This document shows, piece by piece, positions 28,570 to 38,553 of a stretch of 64,000 nucleotides of DNA. Source of the stretch: Methylomagnum ishizawai (GTDB lineage: Bacteria; Pseudomonadota; Gammaproteobacteria; Methylococcales; Methylomonadaceae); assembly GCA_945861705.1 (NCBI GenBank), contig CAMAVM010000002.1, positions 62,001 to 126,000 of the forward strand, in the 5' to 3' direction. The number at the start of each line of letters is the position of its first letter. Within the stretch, counting starts at the first letter, position 1. Made by a program: the position numbers and the translations under genes. The notes below the pieces were generated by a model that saw only the letters and a program-made list of their open reading frames with translations, made no database searches and was not told the origin of the DNA.

Positions 28570-29088
28570 ATGAATAAGCCCAATCTTTCAGAAAATAGAC
28601 ACCCCGTACCAAGCATAGGTGTTGGCGGTGTGCTGCTCAACAGTCATCAACAGGTCTTATTGATTAAACGCAACCAAGCCCCAGCGAAGGGCTTGTGGTC
28701 ACTTCCCGGCGGCAGGTTAGAGCCTGGAGAATCCTTGGTTGAGGCTTGCAAACGCGAGTTCCATGAAGAAACCAACCTGGATGTCGAGGTAAAGCATATC
28801 GTCGCCGTTGTTGATAGGCGATTAGAAGGCTTCCATTACGTGATTATCGATTATTGGGTTACGTTAGTTGATGAACATAGATGTGTGCCTACAGCGCAAA
28901 GTGATGTCGCGGAAGCCAAGTGGATCAACTTAGATGATCTCGGTTTGTATGATGTGGTCGTAGGCTTAACTGAGATTATTCTGAGTACCTATCAATCTCA
29001 AGCACAAGGTAGTTTAGTGGGTTTGCATGATGTTGATTTAACGGGTACGGATTTTTTAGTGCCTCAGAAAACTGAAAACACCTTGTAG
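28570..29088 (+). CDS. Nudix hydrolase
   Basis: A 172-residue protein with a complete Nudix box at about residues 48-70 (GGRLEPGESLVEACKREF, then HEETNLD), carrying the catalytic R-E-x-x-E-E pattern. Nudix enzymes hydrolyse nucleoside diphosphates linked to another moiety. The N-terminal strand PSIGVGGVLLNSHQQVLLIK and the basic patch that follows are typical of ADP-ribose- or NTP-acting members, but the substrate cannot be assigned. It shares a divergent upstream region with cytochrome c4; a TATAAT at 28505-28510 could be its -10 box. Confidence 0.9.
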   Translation: MNKPNLSENRHPVPSIGVGGVLLNSHQQVLLIKRNQAPAKGLWSLPGGRLEPGESLVEACKREFHEETNLDVEVKHIVAVVDRRLEGFHYVIIDYWVTLVDEHRCVPTAQSDVAEAKWINLDDLGLYDVVVGLTEIILSTYQSQAQGSLVGLHDVDLTGTDFLVPQKTENTL

Positions 29089-29192
29089 AGTATTGCTTGG
29101 TTCTCATGAGCTTTAAGGCTAGAATGCCATTAGACCAATTCCGGTAACTGACTGGATGACGGCTTTTTAACCAACCGAAAGGAAGACCTGAT

Positions 29193-29723
29193 ATGAGCCT
29201 GAATTACACCGAAGAAGAATTGAATTTGCTGGCTAACACCCCTCACATCATTGGTGCGGCGATGGCGTTTGCAGGTAGCAGTGGGCTATTCGGGACTGGA
29301 AAGGAGATGTTCACCAACGCCCAGGCCGTTATGTCTGGCATCAAAGATTATCCCAATAACGCGCTGATTCAGACCATACTGCCCGATGCTAAGGGTAATG
29401 CGTCCGCAGCTATGGACAAAATGAAAAAGGTGCGTGACTGGGGTGTGGCACGCATGAAAGCCAAAGGTGTTGATTCTGCTCAGAAATTTCAATCCGAAGC
29501 CGTGGAAGATTGCAAAGCAGTAGCAGCGTTGTTGGCTACCAAGGCAACGCCACAAGACGCAACAGAATATAAGCAATGGGCGATGTCAATTGCTGAAAAA
29601 GTCGCAATGGCAACTACCGAGGGCGGTTTCTTGGGCTTTGGCGGTGAGCGTTTTAGCACCAATGAAAAGCAGTTATTTGGTGAGATTGAAAAAGCGATGG
29701 GGACACAGAGCTTGTTAGCTTAA
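29193..29723 (+). CDS. conserved-looking protein of unknown function
   Basis: The 176-residue protein has no signal peptide and no cysteine-rich motif except one Cys (EDCKAVAAL). It is rich in Ala, Lys and Met and looks helical. A glycine-rich hydrophobic stretch near the start (HIIGAAMAFAGSSGLFGTG) and GGFLGFGGERFS near the end may be related ends of one helical bundle. It has a good ribosome site (GGAAG) and normal coding composition, so I accept it as real. I do not recognise the family. It is convergent with fhs. Confidence 0.7.
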   Translation: MSLNYTEEELNLLANTPHIIGAAMAFAGSSGLFGTGKEMFTNAQAVMSGIKDYPNNALIQTILPDAKGNASAAMDKMKKVRDWGVARMKAKGVDSAQKFQSEAVEDCKAVAALLATKATPQDATEYKQWAMSIAEKVAMATTEGGFLGFGGERFSTNEKQLFGEIEKAMGTQSLLA

Positions 29724-29744
29724 TGTTCCTTTTTTAGGTCAAAA

Positions 29745-29787
29745 GCGAGTAGCCTCGATACCATTACATCGCTTCGAGACTACCCGC
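29745..29787. terminator. imperfect hairpin between convergent genes
   Basis: GCGAGTAGCCTCGA (29745-29758) and TCGAGACTACCCGC (29774-29787) pair at 12 of 14 positions, between the convergent orphan gene and fhs. It could act as a two-way terminator, though T-runs are short. Confidence 0.5.
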
Positions 29788-29792
29788 CAAGA

Positions 29793-31466
29793 TTAAAACA
29801 ACCCCGTTATCTTCCCATCATCATCAATATCAATCCGCTCCGCCGCAGGCTGTTTAGGCAAGCCCGGCATCGTCATCATGTCACCGGCAATCGCGACAAT
29901 AAACCCGGCGCCATTTGCCAGCCTGACTTCGCTGATTTCGACGGTATGCCCTGACGGTGCGCCTTTCAGGTTGGGATTGGTGGAAAATGACATTTGGGTT
30001 TTTGCAATGCACACGGGGAATTTGCCATAGCTTTCATCCCAGGTTTTAAGTTGGGCTTGAATTTTGGCGCTGGCGGAAATACCGGATGCGCCGTAAAGTT
30101 TGGTTGCTATGGTCGCTATTTTGTCCCACGAGCTGATGTTTTCATCGTACACATAGGTACAGCCGGGTTCACGTTGATCGACGAGATTCACGATTTCTTT
30201 GGCGAGGTTTTCTGCACCCGCCCCGCCTTCAGCCCAATGTTTGGAGACGACGCAATTTGCACCCAACTCAGCGCACTTGGCTTTGAGCAGGTTAATTTCT
30301 GCTTCGGTATCGAAGGTGAAATGGTTGACGCACACGACGCATGGCAAGCCGTAATGCTTGGTAATGTTGTTATAGTGACGCTCCAGGTTTTCAAAACCTA
30401 AGTCCAACGCAGACAGGTTTTCCTGGTTTAAATCTTCCTTGTTTACACCGCCGTGGAATTTTAGAGCCCGTACTGTAGCCACTAACACGACAGCTGATGG
30501 TTTTAAACCTGCCATCCGGCATTTTATGTCGATAAATTTTTCCGCCCCCAAATCCGCACCAAAACCGGCTTCTGTCACTACGTAATCAGCAAGCTTTAAC
30601 GCGGTTTTTGTCGCGGTGACGGTGTTGCAGCCGTGGGCGATATTGGCAAACGGGCCGCCATGTATGATGGCGATGTTATTTTCCAGCGTTTGCACCAAGT
30701 TCGGCTTGATCGCGTCTTTTAACAAGGCCGCCATTGCGCCGTGGGCATTGAGGTCGTGGGCATAAATGGGCGTTTTGCCGTCGGCTTTATAAGCAATGAC
30801 GATGCGACCCAGGCGTTCTTTCAAATCAGCGCGGCTGGTTGCCAAACAAAGAATCGCCATGACTTCAGAGGCGACCACAATGTCAAAACCATCTTCCCGC
30901 GAATAGCCATTTCCAGTGCCACCCAAGCCGATGATGATCTTCCGTAATGCGCGGTCATTCATATCCACTACGCGTTTCCATTGGATACGGCGCGGATCAA
31001 TGCCGAGCGCGTTGCCTTGCGTGATATGGTTGTCGATTAAGGCCGCTAACAGGTTATGCGCCACACCTATCGCATGAAAATCACCCGTAAAATGCAGGTT
31101 GATGTCTTCCATCGGCACGACTTGGGAATACCCGCCACCCGCTGCGCCGCCCTTCATGCCAAAACAAGGCCCCAAGGAAGGTTCACGCAAGCACATGATG
31201 GCGTTTTTGCCGATCCGGTTTAAGGCATCGCCCAAGCCCACGGTGGTCGTGGTTTTGCCTTCTCCGGCTGGCGTAGGGCTGATGGCCGTAACAAGAATGA
31301 GTTTGCCGTCTTTTTGGTCGGCCAGACTGTTCACGTATTCAAGCGAAAGCTTGGCCTTGTAATGTCCAAACGGATCTAAATGTTCAGCATCAATGCCAAA
31401 TTTTTCTTTAACAAGACCGATAATCGGTTTCATTTTTGCTTGTTGGGCGATTTCTATGTCAGACAT
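29793..31466 (-). CDS. fhs: formate-tetrahydrofolate ligase
   Basis: Fhs makes 10-formyl-H4F from formate, H4F and ATP, channelling C1 units from formate into the serine cycle and purine synthesis. The 557-residue protein has the P-loop [18 protein letters not shown] (from about residue 65), the conserved [19 protein letters not shown], and [19 protein letters not shown]. It lies only 5 bp after the stop of the DNA methyltransferase gene, without a clear ribosome site of its own. The C1 cluster is transcribed leftwards, with fhs last. The R-M genes probably separated it from glyA. Confidence 0.97.
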   Translation of the reverse strand: MSDIEIAQQAKMKPIIGLVKEKFGIDAEHLDPFGHYKAKLSLEYVNSLADQKDGKLILVTAISPTPAGEGKTTTTVGLGDALNRIGKNAIMCLREPSLGPCFGMKGGAAGGGYSQVVPMEDINLHFTGDFHAIGVAHNLLAALIDNHITQGNALGIDPRRIQWKRVVDMNDRALRKIIIGLGGTGNGYSREDGFDIVVASEVMAILCLATSRADLKERLGRIVIAYKADGKTPIYAHDLNAHGAMAALLKDAIKPNLVQTLENNIAIIHGGPFANIAHGCNTVTATKTALKLADYVVTEAGFGADLGAEKFIDIKCRMAGLKPSAVVLVATVRALKFHGGVNKEDLNQENLSALDLGFENLERHYNNITKHYGLPCVVCVNHFTFDTEAEINLLKAKCAELGANCVVSKHWAEGGAGAENLAKEIVNLVDQREPGCTYVYDENISSWDKIATIATKLYGASGISASAKIQAQLKTWDESYGKFPVCIAKTQMSFSTNPNLKGAPSGHTVEISEVRLANGAGFIVAIAGDMMTMPGLPKQPAAERIDIDDDGKITGLF

Positions 31467-31471
31467 GGTGT

Positions 31472-32497
31472 TTATTTATGGCTATTCGTAAAAAGTCTAT
31501 CGTTTCGGTCTCTAAAATTGCTCGCATCAGCTCCGGTTGCAATTCCCTGTAATGCTTGAAAACGTGGTACTGGCATTAACAGTAATCCCTTTGAATTAAT
31601 GCCTATAACCTCATTTACTTCATGGATCATCACACATTCACCTACAAAGCGGGCTAGATTAACAGGAACAGCATTGCCAATAAATTGTTCCATCTCTGTT
31701 TTGTTACCATTCCAAACATAGTTTTCTGGAAATGTTTGAAGACGCGCTCTTTCTAAGGTCGTTAAAGGTCGAACATTTTCAACAGGCACTTCATCATTGG
31801 CGTGACCAGGATAGCCTTTAGGTATTGGGCGATTAACTCCACGAATTGTAGGCGAGGGTTCATCTATGGAAAAAACAGCACGTCTGCAATAATTGCGTGG
31901 ATGTCGATAGTAATGTGACAAGCCCAAATCGTTACCTAAGTACTGCCTTATTGTCATTGGTGATTTTGAGAGTTTTGATTTAATTATTTCCAATAAAAAA
32001 CCGTCTGACTCATTTCTTTTTCCAATACAAAAAAAGCGTTTCCTCTTTTGTGGTACGCCGCAATAACTGGCATCTAATACTATTTCTGTTAACCCGTAAT
32101 TTGCATTACAGAAAACTTCTCGCGCTTCTGAATAAGCATCGCTATTTTGCGAACGGTCAACATTTTCCATGATGAACCATTTTGGAAGAATTTTCGCCAC
32201 GATTTCTGCATAGGCTAAGGTCAAGTTTGCCCTTTTGCCTTCAACTCGTTTCCCAGCATGCGAAAAATCCTGGCAGGGCGGGCCACCTGCAATCAAGTCA
32301 ATTTCGTAATTAGCGGCAGCATTAACAGTTGTATCAACATCTGAAAGATCAATGTCAAGAGTATCGTGAAGATGGTTCAACCGGTACACGGATAATGCCT
32401 GAGTCCAATTATCCATACCTACAATTACGTCAATCCCAGATAATTTCAAGCCAAGAGATAACCCACCCACGCCACAAAACAAATCAATCGCTTTCAT
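31472..32497 (-). CDS. DNA (cytosine-5) methyltransferase of a type II R-M system
   Basis: I chose the ATG at 32497 ([16 protein letters not shown], 341 residues), with GAGGAG 8 bases upstream. C5-methylase motifs run in order: [10 protein letters not shown] (I), [12 protein letters not shown] with the catalytic Cys (IV), FIMENVDR (VI), [11 protein letters not shown] (VIII) and [15 protein letters not shown] (X). The variable region between VIII and X includes [14 protein letters not shown]. It overlaps the upstream endonuclease gene by 14 bp. It protects the host DNA at the endonuclease site, which by homology to the HindVP group would be GRCGYC; that specificity is inferred. Confidence 0.93.
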   Translation of the reverse strand: MKAIDLFCGVGGLSLGLKLSGIDVIVGMDNWTQALSVYRLNHLHDTLDIDLSDVDTTVNAAANYEIDLIAGGPPCQDFSHAGKRVEGKRANLTLAYAEIVAKILPKWFIMENVDRSQNSDAYSEAREVFCNANYGLTEIVLDASYCGVPQKRKRFFCIGKRNESDGFLLEIIKSKLSKSPMTIRQYLGNDLGLSHYYRHPRNYCRRAVFSIDEPSPTIRGVNRPIPKGYPGHANDEVPVENVRPLTTLERARLQTFPENYVWNGNKTEMEQFIGNAVPVNLARFVGECVMIHEVNEVIGINSKGLLLMPVPRFQALQGIATGADASNFRDRNDRLFTNSHK

Positions 32498-33584
32498 TGT
32501 CAAGCTCCTCAAATAAATGCTTTGCGGTGAAATAAATTGTTGCGTCGAAGCGTCGCTCTGGACTTAATTTGTCTTGACCGCCGCCTAAAATAATTTCACG
32601 TAGTGCTTCTTTAACGACGGCGGGTTTAAGTTTCCTTGGATGATCCATATAACTCCGAGTAATTTTTCCACCCAATGCGAATTCTTTATCAGTTAAATTA
32701 CCCATTGCGTCCTCTCTGTAAACGCCCATATCAACTTTACCTCGTGTCGATAAATCATATAGCGAATGCGCCAAGCGCGTTGCAGCACGGAGAAATCGTG
32801 GTACTTCGTTAGCCTTTTTTGAGGTTTCATGTTTCGCCCTGTCAATAAAAGCCCGACACAACGCAAAGTCGCTCCAAACAAAAACATCGAACGCATGATC
32901 TGACAGTTCTGGCGATTTACCTTTGGTTTTCCAAATAGGTTGCATTAGAAAAGGTTTTTGGCGTGAAACGTAAAGAGTCTGGAAGGTATCTAAGCAATCT
33001 AGGATGCTATCTTTACGAGATTTGATTTCTGTTGGATTACCCCAGTTCCTAATCGGTTGGCAAACGGGTTCAAACAATTTGCGTAGTTCTGGTAATACAT
33101 CAATACAGGAATGGGCAATTCCTAACGCAGCATAAGACGTTGTGGCGGCTCTAACTACTAACTCAGAACCCCATCTTGATTCCTCGTCTTCATGCGTACC
33201 ATCATCAGGCAATACGGTTAGCTTTATTTCCAGTGCCCGCAAAAATTCTTTTTCGTTCTTAACTACCAAGTCGATATTGCCGATGTCCCCATACGCCCAT
33301 TGTTGATAAGGTTCAAACTTGCTCTCAAATGAAAAGGTTAGTTGTTTGTTCGCCAATTTTGTATTGAAGATTTCATCAAATGAGATTTCTTCAGGTTGAA
33401 CATGCAATTGATCGAGGGTATCGCCCATCAATTTTAAGTAAACAGCGGGGATGTTTTTATCCCGCATATAACAACATAATGCTGTGGGAAAGGTACTATT
33501 GAATTGATTTTTACCCCAAAGATCATCTCCAATACGGTTTGATTTGGTAATTCCGTATAAAGATGGGGGTTGGGTACAATTCAT
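32484..33584 (-). CDS. HindVP-family type II restriction endonuclease (putative)
   Basis: The 366-residue protein starts at an ATG with GGAG upstream. The N-terminus (LYGITKSNRIGDDLWGKNQF, then NSTFPTALCCYM) resembles the HindVP restriction endonuclease family, which I recall from homologs. A PD-(D/E)xK-like nuclease core is visible as NIDLVVKNEKEF followed by RALEIKLTVLPD (about residues 122-147). It overlaps the cytosine methylase gene downstream, a classical R-M pair. It begins 31 bp after glyA. The family call rests on the N-terminal block and the context; the cut site is not shown by the sequence. Confidence 0.72.
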   Translation of the reverse strand: MNCTQPPSLYGITKSNRIGDDLWGKNQFNSTFPTALCCYMRDKNIPAVYLKLMGDTLDQLHVQPEEISFDEIFNTKLANKQLTFSFESKFEPYQQWAYGDIGNIDLVVKNEKEFLRALEIKLTVLPDDGTHEDEESRWGSELVVRAATTSYAALGIAHSCIDVLPELRKLFEPVCQPIRNWGNPTEIKSRKDSILDCLDTFQTLYVSRQKPFLMQPIWKTKGKSPELSDHAFDVFVWSDFALCRAFIDRAKHETSKKANEVPRFLRAATRLAHSLYDLSTRGKVDMGVYREDAMGNLTDKEFALGGKITRSYMDHPRKLKPAVVKEALREIILGGGQDKLSPERRFDATIYFTAKHLFEELDNESD

Positions 33585-33615
33585 TCCTATTGCTCCAAAA
33601 TATTACAACGTTTAT

Positions 33616-34869
33616 TCAGCCATAAACCGGAAACCGCTTACACAGCGTCGTTACTTTCTCCCGCACCGCCGTAATTACCTTCTCATCTTCCATATTTTCC
33701 ATCACGTCGCACATCCAGTGGGCGATTTCAGTGACTTCGGTTTCTTTAAAGCCGCGCGTGGTTGCTGCGGGCGTGCCGACGCGGATGCCGCTGGTGACGA
33801 AGGGTGATTGCGGGTCGTTTGGCACGGCGTTTTTGTTGACGGTGATATGGGCTTTACCTAAGGCAGCGTCGGCAGCTTTGCCGGTGATGCCTTTGGGGAT
33901 TAAGGAAACCAACATAAGATGGTTGTCAGTGCCGCCTGAAACAACATCAAAGCCACGATCCATAAATACCTTCGCCATTGCCTGGGCGTTCTTGATGACT
34001 TGTTGTTGATAAGTCTTAAATTCCGGCTGCATGGCTTCTTTGAACGCCACGGCTTTGGCGGCAATAACGTGCATCAACGGGCCACCCTGGATGCCAGGGA
34101 AGATGTTGGAATCGAATTTCTTTTCCAGTTCAGGATTGCTTTTGCATAAGATCAAGCCACCGCGAGGGCCGCGCAGGGATTTGTGAGTAGTGGTGGTGAC
34201 TACATCGGCAATCGGTACGGGATTTGGATAAACACCTGCGGCAATCAAGCCCGCTACATGCGCCATATCGACAAACAAATAAGCGCCAACCTTATCGGCA
34301 ATCTCGCGGAAACGTTGCCAGTCCCACACGCGTGAATAAGCGGAAAAACCCGCCACTAGCATTTTCGGTTTATGTTCTAGTGCCAAGGCTTCAACTTGGT
34401 CGTAATCTATAAAACCAGTTGCTGGATCAAGTCCGTATTGCACGGCGTTGTAAATTTTGCCGGAGAAATTGGGTTTTGCGCCGTGGGTTAAATGACCGCC
34501 GTGCGCCAAACTTAAGCCCAAAATGGTATCGCCTGGTTGTACCAACGCCATATATACGGCCATGTTTGCGCCTGAACCGGAGTGCGGTTGTACGTTGGCA
34601 TAATCTGCACCGAATAAGGCTTTGGCGCGGTCGATGGCTAATTGCTCTGCCTTATCGACAAATTCACAGCCACCATAATAGCGTTTTCCTGGATAACCTT
34701 CCGCATATTTATTGGTTAATAACGTGCCTTGCGCTTCCAGCACTCTGGGGCTGGCGTAATTTTCAGACGCAATCAGCTCGATATGATCTTCCTGGCGTTG
34801 TTTTTCTTCTTCAATCGCGTGGAATAATTCATCATCGAATTCGGCAATGGTCATGGATTTGTTAAACAT
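33616..34869 (-). CDS. glyA: serine hydroxymethyltransferase
   Basis: GlyA, a PLP enzyme, transfers a C1 unit between serine/glycine and H4F, the entry step of the serine cycle. The 417-residue protein shows [26 protein letters not shown], the PLP lysine motif [16 protein letters not shown] and the C-terminal [22 protein letters not shown] precedes the ATG. The next gene on the strand is the HindVP-like endonuclease and then fhs. Upstream comes a 243-bp gap with a dispersed repeat, then the glycerate kinase. C1 assimilation is implied by the neighbourhood. Confidence 0.97.
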   Translation of the reverse strand: MFNKSMTIAEFDDELFHAIEEEKQRQEDHIELIASENYASPRVLEAQGTLLTNKYAEGYPGKRYYGGCEFVDKAEQLAIDRAKALFGADYANVQPHSGSGANMAVYMALVQPGDTILGLSLAHGGHLTHGAKPNFSGKIYNAVQYGLDPATGFIDYDQVEALALEHKPKMLVAGFSAYSRVWDWQRFREIADKVGAYLFVDMAHVAGLIAAGVYPNPVPIADVVTTTTHKSLRGPRGGLILCKSNPELEKKFDSNIFPGIQGGPLMHVIAAKAVAFKEAMQPEFKTYQQQVIKNAQAMAKVFMDRGFDVVSGGTDNHLMLVSLIPKGITGKAADAALGKAHITVNKNAVPNDPQSPFVTSGIRVGTPAATTRGFKETEVTEIAHWMCDVMENMEDEKVITAVREKVTTLCKRFPVYG

Positions 34870-34929
34870 GTTTTCTCCTGAAATAAATTTTGTGGTGTCT
34901 GAGTTTACGGCTAATGTTGATGGCTTAAA

Positions 34930-35090
34930 AATATGGATTCTTTCTCCCTTAGGGAGAAGCTTGGGATGAGGGGATTTAACTAGGCTTTTCCCCTATGCGT
35001 ATTCTCCTCACCCAACTCTCTCGGCAACTGCTCCTGCGTTGCCCTACTTACCTACATCCATGTAGGCATCCCTCTGGATAGGGCTTTCAT
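34930..35090. repeat. dispersed repeat with inverted segments between gck and glyA
   Basis: The segment carries CTCCCTTAGGGAG (34944-34956), GGGATGAGGGG, then CTCACCCAACTCTCTCGGCA and CTACATCCATGTAG (35052-35065). The last part, from about CTCGGCAACTGCTCCTGC to TAGGCATCCC, matches 40353-40411 closely, including the CTACATCC-TGTAGG hairpin. The element spans the 243 bp between the glycerate kinase and glyA genes. Whether transcription runs through is unknown. Confidence 0.6.
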
Positions 35091-35112
35091 CCTTTAATTC
35101 TACAGAATTAGT

Positions 35113-36492
35113 TTACGATTGGAACGGTTGAATAAGCAGTATCTGCAAATCAGCCACATTCGTACCCGTTGCACCCGTCATCAATAAATCTTGCGAACTT
35201 TTTAGCGCGGTATAGGCATCGTTGTTGTAGAGCAGCTCGGTTGGATTTACGCCTGCTTTCAGCATTCGTTGTATTGTACCCGAATCTACCATTCCTCCGG
35301 CAGCATCCGTTGGGCCATCGCGGCCATCTGTGCCGCCGCTTAGGAAGACCCAGTTTCCTTGCAACCCTTGTTCTTGCGCTTGGATGGCGAAGGCAAGCGC
35401 CATTTCTTGGTTACGCCCACCACGGCCATTGCCTTTGAGGGTAACTGTGGTTTCGCCCCCTGCTAGTAGCGCAATCGGTCGGTTTCCTGCTGTACTCAAA
35501 TGGGCAAGGGCGAAGTACACGAGTTTTCCGGCCTCATCTCGTGCTTCGCCACACAGGTTATCGCCGTAAAGGATCGCATCAAAACCTTGCTCTTGCGCCG
35601 CTTTCATGATGGCTTTTACACTGAGGGTGTTGCTGCCTATTAAGGTATGGCTGGTTTTGGCAAAACAAGCATCGTTAGGTTTTGCAGTTTCCTTGACTTC
35701 GCCTTGCTGTCCACTTTCCAGGTAATCGCGTACAATGGACGACACCTTATGCCAGATGTCTTTGGCTTTTAATAGGTCAATCGCATCATCAAACGTTGTT
35801 TCATCCGGCACGGTTGAGCCGCTGGCGATAGCCGACAAATCATCACCGATGACATCGGACAAAATCAGGGCATGACAATCGGCAGGTGCAATCATCTGTA
35901 CCAAGCCGCCGCCTTTTAACTGGGACAGGTGCTTACGGACGCAATTGACCTGGTTAATGGTTGCACCGGAAGCAAGCAACAAATCGGTCGTGCGGATTTT
36001 ATCCGGCAAACTTACCGGATCAACCGGATAAGGTATCAGGGCAGAACCGCCGCCGCTGACCAAAACCAAGACCAATTCACCTACTTTAGCATCTTGCGCT
36101 ATCTCGGCGCACCGTCTGGCAGCATTGAAGCCCGCGTCATCAGGCAAAGGATGCCCAGCGCCAATGACGTTAACGCCAGGAACAGGTTTTACATTTTCGT
36201 AATTGGTGACGGCAATCGCCTGTCCCGATAAATAATGGGCTGGGATAGTGTCGATAGCGGCTTTAATCATCGGGCAAGCCGCTTTGCCAAAGGCAATCAG
36301 GTGGGTTTTATTCCATCGCCCTGTTCGCTTATCACTGTTCTTATTCAGCAGGATTTGTAACTGGTTATCGTCAGCTATCAGGCATCGCCTGACTGCCTGA
36401 TAAGGATCAGCAGCGGCAACACCCGCCTGAAAAATGTTGAACGCGGACTTTCTCAGGTTAGGGATAGATGAGTGGGCGGAAACATTCACCAA
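35113..36492 (-). CDS. gck: glycerate 2-kinase (MOFRL family)
   Basis: This 459-residue cytosolic kinase phosphorylates D-glycerate to 2-phosphoglycerate, the step that carries serine-cycle carbon to PEP. The N-terminal half has IAFGKAACPM, GAGHPLPDDAG and LVSGGGSALIPYPV. The C-terminal MOFRL domain includes LLAGGETTVTLKGNGRGGRN and FLSGGTDGRDGPTDAAGG. The gene follows mtdA after 1 bp; TTG (36492) and GTG (36489) are both possible starts. The symbol gck is used for the methylotroph enzyme; the family also includes TtuD-type proteins. Confidence 0.93.
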   Translation of the reverse strand: MVNVSAHSSIPNLRKSAFNIFQAGVAAADPYQAVRRCLIADDNQLQILLNKNSDKRTGRWNKTHLIAFGKAACPMIKAAIDTIPAHYLSGQAIAVTNYENVKPVPGVNVIGAGHPLPDDAGFNAARRCAEIAQDAKVGELVLVLVSGGGSALIPYPVDPVSLPDKIRTTDLLLASGATINQVNCVRKHLSQLKGGGLVQMIAPADCHALILSDVIGDDLSAIASGSTVPDETTFDDAIDLLKAKDIWHKVSSIVRDYLESGQQGEVKETAKPNDACFAKTSHTLIGSNTLSVKAIMKAAQEQGFDAILYGDNLCGEARDEAGKLVYFALAHLSTAGNRPIALLAGGETTVTLKGNGRGGRNQEMALAFAIQAQEQGLQGNWVFLSGGTDGRDGPTDAAGGMVDSGTIQRMLKAGVNPTELLYNNDAYTALKSSQDLLMTGATGTNVADLQILLIQPFQS

Positions 36493-36493
36493 A

Positions 36494-37357
36494 CTAAATC
36501 TTTGCCATTTCCTTGGCTAAGGTGAAGATATTTTCGGCATCCAAAACCTGTTTGTTGTCTTCAAACAATTTGGCGATACAGGCGCGGTGTAATGCCAGTT
36601 TAAATGCCCCAAAGCCGATTGCGCCCCAGATGATCTTGCCGTGCCGTTCCATTCCCTTATCCATCATGTCCGTGCCGCCTATCCCTAGCGGCGGCGTGGT
36701 ATTGGCATCGGCAATCAGTTCAATATTGGGATTGTCTCGCCATTGCTCCTCGGTCAGCAGCTCAATTCCGGCTGCACCAGTAGCCAGCACGATATTGGCA
36801 TCGGAAATCGCTTGTCCTCTGGCACCATTATCAGCAGCCTCAATGGGAATAAGGTCAACACCAAAGCGAACTTTCATGGCATTACAGGCTTCTACAGCCT
36901 GTACCATTTTTCGGGAAGTGATAGTGACTATTGCGCCTTCTTTAGCTAACATAGCCGCAGCACGTTGACCAACAGGGCCTGTCCCCGCTAATACGACGGC
37001 TTTTTTTCCGACAATGCTCCTGTTAGCAACCAACTTAGCTACAGCAGCAGCGGCAGTCGTATTACAGCCGTTACAGTCGAGCATGGCCGAGACTTGAAAA
37101 CCGCCAAAAAAGTGTTTCTGTACGGCTTTAAAGAGGGCTTGCCCTGTAATCATATCGCTCCCACCAACAAAAATAGCGGTATTCATCTTGTCTTTGGGTG
37201 CACGGGTAAAAATGGCACCTTCAACCAGCGGGCTTACATTTTCGGGAGTTAATCCGCCATATCCCGTCACATGGTCAGCCCCGCCATCGTAAGCGACAAC
37301 CGTATCGAAAACAGAAGGATAAGTATCTGTATCAAATTGGAATAACAGCTTTTTCAT
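36494..37357 (-). CDS. mtdA: NAD(P)-dependent methylene-H4F/H4MPT dehydrogenase
   Basis: MtdA interconverts methylene and methenyl forms of H4F and H4MPT with NADP, linking formaldehyde oxidation with serine-cycle assimilation. The 287-residue protein begins MKKLLFQFDTDTYPSVFD and has VAYDGGADHVTGYGGLTP, TAIFVGGSDM, the nucleotide loop VVLAGTGPVGQRAAAML and LHRACIAKLFE, all matching the methylotroph enzyme. It is the first gene of the leftward C1 cluster, with 450 bp of non-coding sequence upstream holding a putative promoter. It is the strongest single marker of methylotrophy here. Confidence 0.96.
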   Translation of the reverse strand: MKKLLFQFDTDTYPSVFDTVVAYDGGADHVTGYGGLTPENVSPLVEGAIFTRAPKDKMNTAIFVGGSDMITGQALFKAVQKHFFGGFQVSAMLDCNGCNTTAAAAVAKLVANRSIVGKKAVVLAGTGPVGQRAAAMLAKEGAIVTITSRKMVQAVEACNAMKVRFGVDLIPIEAADNGARGQAISDANIVLATGAAGIELLTEEQWRDNPNIELIADANTTPPLGIGGTDMMDKGMERHGKIIWGAIGFGAFKLALHRACIAKLFEDNKQVLDAENIFTLAKEMAKI

Positions 37358-37809
37358 TAACTTACCTTGTTATGAATTGGGTTTTTCTGCACTGTGTACT
37401 TAGATATTCGCTATCCATTTCACGGGACAAGGCAGAATTGGCTAAGCTTTTTGGCATTCAAAATAGGGGTTCATTATATCCGATAGCTAGTTTTGCAAGA
37501 TAAGTAAAATCATTTAGTGCCAAGCAGTTTGTCAGCAATCTGGTCGAACGCTAACAAACAAAACATAGCTAAAATCATTGCTTTATCATATTTTGGGACG
37601 CATAAATACGGTCTTGCTCTAGCATGGTATTTCTATATGCGTACATAATTTGGCATAAAAAAGCTGTTAACTATTAGCCTAGTTTATAGGTATTTTTTAC
37701 GTATTGACTTCTCACCATAATGCTTTTACCTTACTGCTACGCCTGTAGGCGTTTAATGAGCCGAAGCGACAGCGGCATTCCTGTAGCACTATGAGGGATA
37801 GGGGGTATA
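37358..37809. other. 452-bp divergent intergenic region
   Basis: No gene is supported. It lies between divergent mtdA and the GlcG/HbpS gene. It contains a TATAAT (minus strand, 37473-37478) that may serve mtdA, a small ACGCC/GGCGT hairpin (37739-37752), and A/T-rich sequence ahead of the GTG at 37810. I see no riboswitch structure. Confidence 0.6.
37473..37500 (-). promoter_or_regulatory. putative promoter of the mtdA-gck-glyA cluster
   Basis: On the minus strand a perfect TATAAT -10 box (37473-37478) lies about 115 bases ahead of the mtdA ATG. The -35 match (TCTTGC, spacer 16) is poor, so an activator may be needed. Only sequence resemblance supports this. Confidence 0.4.
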
Positions 37810-38553
37810 GTGAAAAAAACAGTTTTTTATTTAACACTAATGGGGTCTTTAGCGACAGCTTCTAATATTGCTTTAGCAGATTCCAATTGTGCAACTTTAC
37901 CCAATCATGCTGCACTAAAAGCTGCCCTAAGTGCAGCGCAAAATGTCGGTAATGGCGGCTTTGGTTTGCACATGTGGGGTACTATTGTCGATAGAGACGG
38001 CATTGTTTGCGCCGTTGCATTTACCGGCGGCGACAGAGGTACCCAATGGCCTGGCAGTCGTGTTATCTCAGCCCAAAAAGCAAACACTGCTAATTCGTTC
38101 AGTCTACCTGGGTTAGCACTTTCCACAGCTAATCTTTACACCGCCGTTCAGCCTGGTGGTAGTTTGTTTGGCTTGCAGGAGAGCAACCCCGTTGATACCG
38201 AGGTCGCTTATAAAGGACCATCAGCAAAATATGGTCAATCCAACGATCCGTTAGTCGGTAAAAAGATTGGTGGTGTTAATGTTTTCGGGGGTGGTCTTGC
38301 ACTCTATGATGCTTCCGGAAAAATAGTTGGTGCTGTCGGCGTAAGCTGGGATTCTTCTTGTGCAGATCACAATATCGCTTGGCGAACAAGAACCACCCTT
38401 GGTTTAGATAATGTTCCTGGCGGTGTTGGACCTAATGGCACTGACGGTATCGACTATAGCCAAAGTAGTGGTTGGGCACACCCATTATGTGCAGTTGGGG
38501 GTGAAGATGAAGTAGCGGTAAGCATTGGCGCAGGAGGCCCTGCTGTTCCTTAA
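37810..38553 (+). CDS. secreted GlcG/HbpS-type (DUF336) protein, putative heme-binding
   Basis: The 247-residue protein starts at GTG and has a signal peptide ending near NIALADSN. The mature part matches the GlcG/HbpS fold: HAALKAALSAAQ, WGTIVDRDGIVCAVAFTGG, RVISAQKANTANSFS, then VFGGGLALYDASGKIVGAVGV and a final ADHNIAWRTR. Members bind heme or act near glycolate and alcohol oxidation. Three cysteines are near loops. A terminator follows. Heme binding is a family-based guess; no partner gene is adjacent. Confidence 0.8.
   Translation: MKKTVFYLTLMGSLATASNIALADSNCATLPNHAALKAALSAAQNVGNGGFGLHMWGTIVDRDGIVCAVAFTGGDRGTQWPGSRVISAQKANTANSFSLPGLALSTANLYTAVQPGGSLFGLQESNPVDTEVAYKGPSAKYGQSNDPLVGKKIGGVNVFGGGLALYDASGKIVGAVGVSWDSSCADHNIAWRTRTTLGLDNVPGGVGPNGTDGIDYSQSSGWAHPLCAVGGEDEVAVSIGAGGPAVP

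Noticed and set aside
31099-31362. 87-codon plus-strand frame opposite fhs
   Set aside because: It lies wholly inside a well-conserved gene on the other strand and has shadow-like composition.
34930-35090. CRISPR-like repeats among the CTCATCCCA elements
   Set aside because: The copies are far apart, imperfect and not separated by regular spacers; no cas genes are present.
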